From: CAYLLT01 sp964591605
GTDB lineage: Bacteria; Planctomycetota; Phycisphaerae; UBA1845; PWPN01
Assembly: GCA_964591605.1 (NCBI GenBank)
Contig: CAZQEN010000100.1
Span: forward strand, 1 to 20,989
Length of the DNA: 20,989 nt
Reading direction: 5' to 3'
The position numbers and the translations under genes are program-made. The notes under the pieces are model-generated. The model ran no database searches and was not told the DNA's origin. It was given only the letters and a program-made list of their open reading frames with translations. Below, piece after piece: positions 1 through 5,827 of the stretch (the first letter of the stretch is position 1; each line of letters starts with the position of its first letter).

Positions 1-1
1 C

Positions 2-1660
2 GGTCCCATGAAGGCCCACGACGACTGGCAGCGCCAGTACGGCAACAAGGCCACTGAGAACACCGGCGATCCGCACACGCGGCCCCTGGAGTGGCCGAGG
101 TATTTCCAGACCTGCATGGGCTGCCATTCGCGGCGGGCGGACATGACCGGCACATACCGCCACGGAGAGAGTTTCTCCGATCACTTCGAGCTCATCCTCC
201 CGGACTTAAGCGACACATTCTATCCCGACGGGCAGGTCCGCGACGAAGACTTCGAGGGCGCCGTATTCTCCCTCAGCTACATGCACGGCCAGAACATCCG
301 CTGCATAGACTGCCACGGCGCCCACACCGGCAAGCTCAACGTGCGCGACAACTCCCTCTGTCTGCGCTGCCACGAAAACGGCATCGGCTCCAAGCGGCCG
401 ATCGCCGAGGAAGAGCACGGCCGCCATCCGCTCGGCAAGGAAGGCTCCTTCTGCTACGACTGCCACATGCCCCTGACCACCTACATGCAGCGCCACCGCC
501 GCCGCGACCACGGCATGACCATCCCCGACCCGCTGCTGACGAAAGAACATGGCATCCCCAACGCCTGCACCCGCTGCCACCCCGAGCAGAGCATCGACTG
601 GGCGATCGACACCGTCGACGAATGGTACGGCAGAAACATGGAGCGCCCGACGCGAACGCGGGCCCAACTGCTCGCGCGGCTCAAGGAGAACGACCTCACG
701 GCGGCGCCCGACGCGATCGGCCTGCTCTCAAAAGAGGCAAACCCGGCTTGGCGGGCCGTCGAGACCCGTTTCCTGGGTGCAGCCATTCAGGACCCCGCTC
801 TGCAGCCTTCCGTCACCGCTGCCCTCCTCCATGTGCTCGAAGATGAATCCCCGCTCGCTCAGGCCGCGGCGATCGAAACCCTCGAGCTCATCCTGGATCC
901 GGCCGGCCAGCGGCCCGAATCCCAGGCCATCGCCGACCGGATTCAGAACCTCCTCGCCAGTCCCAGCCGCCTCGTCCGCGTGAAGGCCGCCTGGGCCCTG
1001 CGACACCGCCAGCCCTGGCAGAGCCCCCTCGCCTCGCCTGAGGCCAGGAAAGCCCACGCCGACTTGACGGAAATGCTCACCCTCAACCAGGATCAGCCGC
1101 TCGGTGCGTTCCGCTGGGCGCAGTACCTGGTCGATACCGGCAAGCCGCAGGAGTCGATCCCCTGGTATGAAAAGGCCATCCGGTGGGACCCGGGCGCCCC
1201 GGCATTCCGACACGCGTACGCCATGACGCTCGATGCCCTCGGCCGGCCGAAAGAAGCCCTCGTCCAGGCCGCCCGTGCGGCAGAGCTCGAGCCCAGCCAG
1301 CCCGCTCATCTCTATGCCCTGGGCCTGCTCTACGCCGAGCTTGATCAGCTTCCTGAATCGCGAAACGCTCTCCGCGCCGCCGTCGATCGCGAGCCCCGCC
1401 AGGCCCGGTACTGGTACAACCTCGGCCTGGCCGAATGGAAGCTCAGGAACGTCGATGCGGGGACACAGGCCCTCCTCAAGGCCGAGGAGCTCGACCCCAC
1501 CCACCCCGAGTACCCCTACGCCCGGGCCACGCTGCTGGTCCAGGTCGGCCAGCTGGAGCAGGCTCGCGAGGCCGCCCGCCGTGCCCTGCAGATCGACCCC
1601 CAGCACGCGCCCGCCCAGGCCCTCCTCTCCGAGCTCTCCACACTCAACCCGACCCCCTAG
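2..1660 (+). CDS. Multihaem c-type cytochrome with HEAT/TPR C-terminal region (5' end outside window)
   Basis: The frame is open to the left edge, so this is the 3' part of a longer gene. The first ATG (position 8) is unlikely to be the true start because there is no signal peptide. Counting from that Met, five CXXCH haem motifs lie at residues 36-40, 99-103, 118-122, 149-153 and 187-191. They are followed by a helical HEAT-like stretch (about 220-345) and several TPR units (about 350-540). The order CMGCH, CIDCHGAHTGK, CLRCH, CYDCHMP, CTRCH followed by a WYG motif matches the cytochrome c554-like/TPR proteins common in planctomycetes and other bacteria. Family knowledge suggests a periplasmic electron-transfer protein with the TPRs acting as a docking surface. 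The partner and substrate cannot be told from the sequence. A GC-rich hairpin follows the stop codon. Confidence 0.88.
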   Translation, partial: GPMKAHDDWQRQYGNKATENTGDPHTRPLEWPRYFQTCMGCHSRRADMTGTYRHGESFSDHFELILPDLSDTFYPDGQVRDEDFEGAVFSLSYMHGQNIRCIDCHGAHTGKLNVRDNSLCLRCHENGIGSKRPIAEEEHGRHPLGKEGSFCYDCHMPLTTYMQRHRRRDHGMTIPDPLLTKEHGIPNACTRCHPEQSIDWAIDTVDEWYGRNMERPTRTRAQLLARLKENDLTAAPDAIGLLSKEANPAWRAVETRFLGAAIQDPALQPSVTAALLHVLEDESPLAQAAAIETLELILDPAGQRPESQAIADRIQNLLASPSRLVRVKAAWALRHRQPWQSPLASPEARKAHADLTEMLTLNQDQPLGAFRWAQYLVDTGKPQESIPWYEKAIRWDPGAPAFRHAYAMTLDALGRPKEALVQAARAAELEPSQPAHLYALGLLYAELDQLPESRNALRAAVDREPRQARYWYNLGLAEWKLRNVDAGTQALLKAEELDPTHPEYPYARATLLVQVGQLEQAREAARRALQIDPQHAPAQALLSELSTLNPTP

Positions 1661-1697
1661 CGCCTTTTCGGGTATCCGAGTTTCGCATGGCGGGTGC

Positions 1698-1725
1698 CCC
1701 GCCCCGTCGCGAAGCGCGGGGCGGG
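1698..1725. repeat. GC-rich hairpin downstream of the cytochrome gene
   Basis: CCCGCCCCG (1698-1706) is perfectly complementary to CGGGGCGGG (1717-1725), giving a 9-bp stem with a 10-nt loop. There is no T-run, so it is not a classical intrinsic terminator. It may slow transcription or protect the 3' end of the cytochrome transcript, or it may be one more short palindromic repeat of the kinds found elsewhere in the window. Confidence 0.55.
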
Positions 1726-1842
1726 CGACCGATGCGTCCTTGGGGTGCCGTCTTCCCTGCCGCACGCATCCCGGCTGCTCGGTCCAGACGAGACGCCCGC
1801 GCCACCGTCTGGCCCCGCGTGTACCACGGCCCCCGGGCCGGT

Positions 1843-1848
1843 TATAAT
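1843..1848 (+). promoter_or_regulatory. Possible -10 element upstream of the small exported protein
   Basis: A perfect TATAAT lies in otherwise very GC-rich DNA, 30 bp before the GTG start at 1879. The -35 region 17 bp upstream (TGTACC) matches the sigma-70 consensus poorly. The call rests on the -10 hexamer and its position only. Confidence 0.35.
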
Positions 1849-1878
1849 CCCCCGACGCCGGATGGAGAGGTGCTTATC

Positions 1879-2076
1879 GTGCGGAAGATGCGATCGATCC
1901 TCATCGGTATACTCGCGATGGCCGGGCCGGCCATGGCACAAACCTATGACCTGCCCCAACCCAAGACGGTCAGCGAAGAGCCGTCCCTGCTGTACCCCTG
2001 GCTGTTCGGCCTGGCCTTCCTCGTGGGATGCCTGGTCGTCGCGTTCAAGCCGGCCAAGCGGGCCAACCTGCAATAA
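1879..2076 (+). CDS. Small exported or membrane protein, unknown function (65 aa)
   Basis: The frame is open far upstream, but a GGAGAGG ribosome binding site at 1864-1870 points to GTG 1879 (ATG 1888 is the alternative). The product starts with a signal-like stretch (MRSILIGILAMAGPAMAQ), has a short polar segment (TYDLPQPKTVSEEPS), then one hydrophobic helix (about residues 40-58) and a basic tail (KPAKRANLQ). It is therefore probably a tiny inner-membrane protein with its tail in the cytoplasm. It lies 74 bp before the next small membrane protein and is likely co-transcribed with it. I do not recognise a family. Confidence 0.6.
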   Translation: MRKMRSILIGILAMAGPAMAQTYDLPQPKTVSEEPSLLYPWLFGLAFLVGCLVVAFKPAKRANLQ

Positions 2077-2150
2077 TGCTCGCATCCGCACCGGGCGGTG
2101 TCGCGCGGCACCCGCACCGGCCGGTTCCATCCAGGCACGGAGCAAAAGCC

Positions 2151-2540
2151 ATGACCAAACGTGGGCTCATCATATTGCTCGCGGGGGTGAATCTCTTTCT
2201 CCTCGCGGCAATCGTGTTCACCGCCTACACCCCGCCTTCCGCCCTCGCTCAGGCGGTCGGGGCACGGCGGGGTGAATACCTGCTCCTGGCAGGCAGGGGC
2301 GACGTCGCCAACGACGCGATTTATCTCATCGACTCGGGCGGCAAGAAGCTCCACGTCTTCCGCTCGCTCGTCCCCCGCGCGGCCAACGGAGCCACCGACG
2401 TCGGACACGCGTTCACCTATGACCTGATGCGCGACTTTGTCGGACCGCCCGGCGGCGGAGCCGCCCCCGGCCAGGCGCTGCCCAACCAGCAGCCCCTCAA
2501 CCCGCTCATCCCACCGCCGGCAGGAGGGCCCCGACCATGA
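2151..2540 (+). CDS. Membrane-anchored hypothetical protein, first of a tandem pair (129 aa)
   Basis: ATG 2151 has a GGAG 8-11 bases upstream. The larger frame extends upstream, but that part is unlike a protein. Residues 5-28 form a transmembrane or uncleaved signal segment (LIILLAGVNLFLLAAIVFTA). The soluble part contains GEYLLLAGRGDVANDAIYLI followed by DSGGKKLHVFRS, and the C-terminus is low-complexity Pro/Gly. The short motif GEY...D...I.LID....KL..FR recurs in the next gene, so the two look like tandem paralogues. Single-pass proteins with this beta-hairpin-like motif occur in planctomycetes as far as I recall, but no function is known to me. The stop codon overlaps the next start (ATGA), implying translational coupling. 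Confidence 0.7.
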   Translation: MTKRGLIILLAGVNLFLLAAIVFTAYTPPSALAQAVGARRGEYLLLAGRGDVANDAIYLIDSGGKKLHVFRSLVPRAANGATDVGHAFTYDLMRDFVGPPGGGAAPGQALPNQQPLNPLIPPPAGGPRP

Positions 2541-2857
2541 CCAGCAAAGACTTTGCCATCGGCGTCCTGAGCGTCACCGCGGTGATCCTGCTCGTGGGAC
2601 TGATCATCCTGAACGCCGCGGCGCCGCAGACCGCCCTGGCCAGCGGCCAGTCCGGAACCGTCGGCGAATACGTCGTCACCACCAGCAGCGTCGACGCCCA
2701 GTGCGAGATTCTCTGTATTCTGGACACGAGCGTACAGCGCCTGAATTTCTATCAACTCGATCCGATCACGTATCAGGTGGTCCGGATCCGTTCGATTGAC
2801 GTTCGTGCCCAGCAGCCGGCCGGCGGACGGCCGGGCGCAGGCCAGCGCCGCCGCTAA
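2537..2857 (+). CDS. Membrane-anchored hypothetical protein, second of a tandem pair (106 aa)
   Basis: The start overlaps the stop of the preceding gene by ATGA. It has an N-terminal hydrophobic helix at about residues 7-29 (IGVLSVTAVILLVGLIILNA), then GEYVVTTSSVDAQCEILCIL followed by DTSVQRLNFYQLDP. This corresponds position by position to the GEY...LID...KL..FR stretch of the upstream gene. The C-terminus is short, basic and Gly-rich. The predicted topology is an anchored extracytoplasmic domain. Its TAA stop codon is the first part of the left arm of a 17-bp inverted repeat, so the 3' end of the gene abuts a palindromic element. Function unknown. Confidence 0.7.
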   Translation: MTSKDFAIGVLSVTAVILLVGLIILNAAAPQTALASGQSGTVGEYVVTTSSVDAQCEILCILDTSVQRLNFYQLDPITYQVVRIRSIDVRAQQPAGGRPGAGQRRR

Positions 2858-3003
2858 GTAGGAACGCAGAATGGTTGGCCGTCTCGAGCAGGGTGGCATG
2901 GGTCCCGGCGCGCCGGGATACTCGCTGCCCGTGTTTCATGCGCACGGGCAATGAGTACATTGCCCATGCCACCCCGGGTCAATCTCTCTGCGTTCCTACT
3001 TAG
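2854..3003. repeat. 150-bp nested palindromic element with 17-bp terminal inverted repeats
   Basis: Perfect 17-bp terminal repeats (CTAAGTAGGAACGCAGA at 2854-2870 and its reverse complement at 2987-3003) enclose further perfect palindromes. GGGTGGCATGGG (2891-2902) pairs with CCCATGCCACCC (2963-2974). TCCCGGCGCGCCGGGA (2903-2918) is a self-palindrome. TGCCCGTG (2926-2933) pairs with CACGGGCA (2943-2950). No ORF runs through it. It resembles a MITE or a composite REP-like element and could fold into a long cruciform or RNA hairpin between the small-protein genes and bioB. Part of its core recurs inside the ketoacyl synthase gene at 4539-4570. Confidence 0.85.
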
Positions 3004-3142
3004 TCGTTCGACCAGACCCTCCCGTGCCTGTCTGGAGCCGCAGATGTGATGCGTGCGTCCACACGGCACGGGCATAAAGCAGCCGCCGCGGCCGGCTCGG
3101 ACCGCCCCCGGCGCGACGATGTTCAGGAAACCTGGAGAGCCC

Positions 3143-4375
3143 ATGGAACATAATGCCACCCCCTCTGCCGCCGGGATGATCGCCTCGCTCGCCCGGCAGG
3201 TCATCGCTGGTACGCCTGTTTCGCGGTTCCAGGCCGAGTGGCTCGTCGCCCTCGGCCCCGAGAATCGGCTCGATCTGTTTCGCGAAGCATCGCGCATCCG
3301 CGACCATTTCGTCGGCCGGCGCGTCCGCTGCTGCAGCATCGTCGCGGCCAAAGTCGGCCGCTGCAGCGAGGATTGCGCGTTCTGTAGCCAGTCCGCCCAC
3401 TACGAGACGCCCGTCAAGGGCCTCACCGTCCTTCAGAAAGACAACGTGTTCGAGGCGGCGATGCAGGCGGCGGCCGCCGGGGCCGATTCCTTCGGCATCG
3501 TCAACAGCGGCTACGGCCCCAAAGACGAGGAGATCGAAGACTGGGGCAAGAGCATCCAGCGCATCCGCGCCACCGGCGAGATCCGGGCGTGCGCTTCTCT
3601 GGGGTGTCTGACAGAGGCACAGGCACGTCGCCTGAAAGAGATCGGCGTCATGCGCTACAACCACAACCTCCAGACCTCGCGCCGCCATTTCCCCAGCATC
3701 ATCAAGACGCACAGCTACGACGAAAGGCTGGACACGCTCAAGAACCTCAAATCCGCCGGCATCAGCCTCTGCAGCGGCGCCCTTTTCGGCATGAAGGAGA
3801 CCTGGGCCGACCGCCTCGATCTGGCCTTCGAGCTGCGCGAGCTCGACCCCGACGTTGTGCCCCTCAACTTCCTCATCGCCATCGACGGCACCCCGCTCCA
3901 GGGCACTGAGCCCCTCGAGCCGATGGAGTGTCTCAAAATCATCGCGATTTACCGCTTCCTGTTCCCGCGCCAGGAGATCAAGATCGCCGGCGGCCGCGAA
4001 AAGTGTCTGCGCGATCTCCAGAGCTGGATCTTCCTGGCCGGCGCCGACAGCTTCCTCATCGGCAACTACCTCACGACCTACGGCCGCAGCGCCGAGGAAG
4101 ACCGCCAGATGGTCCGCGACCTGGGCCTGGAAATCGAAGACTTCTGCGAGAGCGAGGCCCGCAGCGCGAGCGAGGCGGCGAGCAGGGGGGCGTGCGTCCC
4201 GCCCGCCCCAGGTCTTCACAACGAGCCGGCGGGCAGGATGCCCGCCCCCCGGTGTGGCACCGGCGTCTCGCCGGTGCACGATGAGGTCAACCAGCTCCCC
4301 CCGAACCTGACTCCGCCTCCGCCCCGGAGCGAGCCATCCCCATCCCACGTACAGTACCTCGAACATGTCACCTGA
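3143..4375 (+). CDS. bioB: Biotin synthase, with a repeat-derived C-terminal extension
   Basis: Radical-SAM enzyme that inserts sulfur into dethiobiotin, the last step of biotin synthesis. ATG 3143 is chosen because GGAGAG lies 5 bases upstream; the frame extends further up with no BioB-like sequence. The [4Fe-4S]/SAM motif is C74-x3-C78-x2-C81 in GRCSEDCAFCSQSAHY. Other expected residues are C150 (RACASLG), C210 (SLCSGALFG) and R285 (AGGRE). The third classical [2Fe-2S] ligand (E. coli Cys97) is Gly here (SFGIVNSGYGP), and extra cysteines C63-C64 precede the radical-SAM loop. This is the pattern of the Clostridium/Blautia-like type. The enzyme should end near residue 336, but about 74 more residues are encoded by palindromic repeats. 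The last 11 bases overlap the next gene. Confidence 0.92.
   Translation: MEHNATPSAAGMIASLARQVIAGTPVSRFQAEWLVALGPENRLDLFREASRIRDHFVGRRVRCCSIVAAKVGRCSEDCAFCSQSAHYETPVKGLTVLQKDNVFEAAMQAAAAGADSFGIVNSGYGPKDEEIEDWGKSIQRIRATGEIRACASLGCLTEAQARRLKEIGVMRYNHNLQTSRRHFPSIIKTHSYDERLDTLKNLKSAGISLCSGALFGMKETWADRLDLAFELRELDPDVVPLNFLIAIDGTPLQGTEPLEPMECLKIIAIYRFLFPRQEIKIAGGREKCLRDLQSWIFLAGADSFLIGNYLTTYGRSAEEDRQMVRDLGLEIEDFCESEARSASEAASRGACVPPAPGLHNEPAGRMPAPRCGTGVSPVHDEVNQLPPNLTPPPPRSEPSPSHVQYLEHVT
4228..4277. repeat. Two adjacent palindromic repeats inside the 3' end of bioB
   Basis: GGCGGGCA (4228-4235) and TGCCCGCC (4239-4246) form a perfect 8-bp stem around GGA. Immediately after, GCACCGGCG (4257-4265) and CGCCGGTGC (4269-4277) form a perfect 9-bp stem around TCT. 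The second hairpin has relatives at 10745-10808 and 13280-13300 that share the GGCG-TCT-CGCC core, two of them also preceded by TGTGG. The repeats are translated here as the non-homologous tail of BioB. Confidence 0.8.
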
Positions 4376-5798
4376 GGTCTTCGCCACCGGTCTGGGAATC
4401 GTCTCGCCGGCCGGCCTGACGGCCGATGCGTCCTGGCAGGCATTGCTGAGCGGCACCCGCTGCGTCGCACTCGCCCCCGACCTGTTCGAGGAGCGGGAAT
4501 CCTGCCCACCTCACAGCGTGTCCGAGATGCACTTGGGAGGTGGCATGGGCAGCGTACTCGCTGCCCGTGGTCGGGCCGTGCCGTCATCCATGAGAGAGCC
4601 CATGTCGGCTGGCGGGGGTTCTCCAGCAGAGGCTCAGCCGCGCCGCACGCTGGCCCCTGGTCTCCCTGCGGCCCTCGTGGCCGGCCGTGTGCACGAGTTC
4701 GTTCTGCCGCCGGACTTGCAGGACCGCGATCGCATGTGCCAGCTCGCGCTCGCCGCCGCCCTTGAGGCCATCGGCGGCGACGTCGCCGCCTTTCGCTCCT
4801 CGCTCGGCGATCTGCGCCTGGCCATCTCGATCGGCACGAGCAAAGGCGGCATCCAGCACTTCGGCCGCCTGGCCACGCAGCTCTACAAAAGCGCACCCCC
4901 CGGCAGCAGCGCCTCCGTCCTTTCAGCCCTCCGCAACCCTCTGACGACGCATCTGCTGCGCGATATCCCGCCCGACTCCGCCGCCCGCGGCGTCGCCGAA
5001 ATGATCGGCCTGCCCGCCTGCGTCCACGCGACGGTAGGGGCCTGCACCACCGGCACGCTGGCCGTCATCCGCGGTGTGCAGCTCATTCAGGATGGCGAGG
5101 CCGATCTGGTGATCTGCGGCGGCGCTGATGCGTCGCTTCACCCCCTCTGGCTGGCCGCCTTCCAGCAGATGGGCGCCCTCGCCTCACCGCACCCCGAGCT
5201 CGGCCCGGCCTTCGCCTGCCAGCCCTACGACCGTCGCCGCCGCGGCTTCGCGGTAGGGGAGGGGGCCGGCATCCTTCTCCTCGAATCGTCCCGCTCGCTC
5301 CGGGCCCGCCGCACCACCCCCCTCGCCCGTATCGCCGGCCACGCGATGTGCACCGACCCCGCCGGCCTCGCGCAGCTCACCGAAACCGGCGAGGTGCTCG
5401 CCCACGCCGCCCGCCAGGCCTGCCACCGCGCCGGCATTGACCCGCACGACCTGGCCTGCATCCACGCCCACGGCACCGGCACCCTCTCCAACGACCTCAC
5501 CGAAGCGAGGGGCTTCGCGGCACTCCTCGGACCCCGCTCCCGTGAGGTGCCTGTGATTTCAGCCAAAGGCGCAATGGGGCATCTGTTGGGGGCAGCCGGC
5601 GCCGTCGAACTCGCCCTCGCCGTCCTGGCCTGCCGCCACGCCGAAACCTTCGGAAATGCAACGCTTCTTGAAAGCGATCCCAACCTGGCGGGAATCCACT
5701 CCCCGCGCGGTTCGCAGCCCATAACCTCCGGCCCCGTCCTCAAGACCTCGATGGGTTTCGGCGGCCACGTCGCGGCGATTGTGATCGCGCCCGCATGA
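4365..5798 (+). CDS. Beta-ketoacyl-ACP synthase (KAS II/FabF-like) with an internal insert
   Basis: Condensing enzyme of the thiolase fold; the family extends an acyl chain with malonyl-ACP. The catalytic Cys227 is in VGACTTGTLAV, His369 in HAHGTGTLSND, Lys401 and His406 in SAKGAMGHLLGAAG, and the closing loop is GFGGHVA (464-470). At 477 aa it is longer than usual FabF (about 410-420). The excess lies at residues 46-97, where the DNA contains the repeat seen at 2891-2933, so the insert is probably repeat-derived. The start lies within bioB (11-bp overlap), so the two genes are likely translated together. A role in making a fatty-acyl or pimeloyl precursor for biotin is possible from this context but unproven. 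It could equally serve a specialised acyl or polyketide pathway. Confidence 0.87.
   Translation: MSPEVFATGLGIVSPAGLTADASWQALLSGTRCVALAPDLFEERESCPPHSVSEMHLGGGMGSVLAARGRAVPSSMREPMSAGGGSPAEAQPRRTLAPGLPAALVAGRVHEFVLPPDLQDRDRMCQLALAAALEAIGGDVAAFRSSLGDLRLAISIGTSKGGIQHFGRLATQLYKSAPPGSSASVLSALRNPLTTHLLRDIPPDSAARGVAEMIGLPACVHATVGACTTGTLAVIRGVQLIQDGEADLVICGGADASLHPLWLAAFQQMGALASPHPELGPAFACQPYDRRRRGFAVGEGAGILLLESSRSLRARRTTPLARIAGHAMCTDPAGLAQLTETGEVLAHAARQACHRAGIDPHDLACIHAHGTGTLSNDLTEARGFAALLGPRSREVPVISAKGAMGHLLGAAGAVELALAVLACRHAETFGNATLLESDPNLAGIHSPRGSQPITSGPVLKTSMGFGGHVAAIVIAPA
4539..4570. repeat. Palindromic repeat inside the ketoacyl synthase gene
   Basis: GGGCAGCG (4547-4554) pairs perfectly with CGCTGCCC (4559-4566) around the loop TACT, and the stem extends outward with a few more pairs. 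The flanks GGTGGCATGGG and TACTCGCTGCCCGTG are identical to pieces of the intergenic palindrome at 2892-2933. It is translated in frame as part of a stretch that does not resemble condensing enzymes. Confidence 0.75.
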
Positions 5799-5827
5799 CC
5801 GCAGCAACAGGCAGGATACCAAAGTAA

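Noticed and set aside
2854..3003. Nested palindromes as a CRISPR or an origin of replication
   Set aside because: There are no regularly spaced direct repeats with unique spacers and no DnaA-box cluster or AT-rich unwinding region.
2996..4456. Minus-strand ORF of 486 codons
   Set aside because: It is antisense to bioB, which has all radical-SAM motifs; the minus product is an Ala/Asp/Gly-rich shadow.
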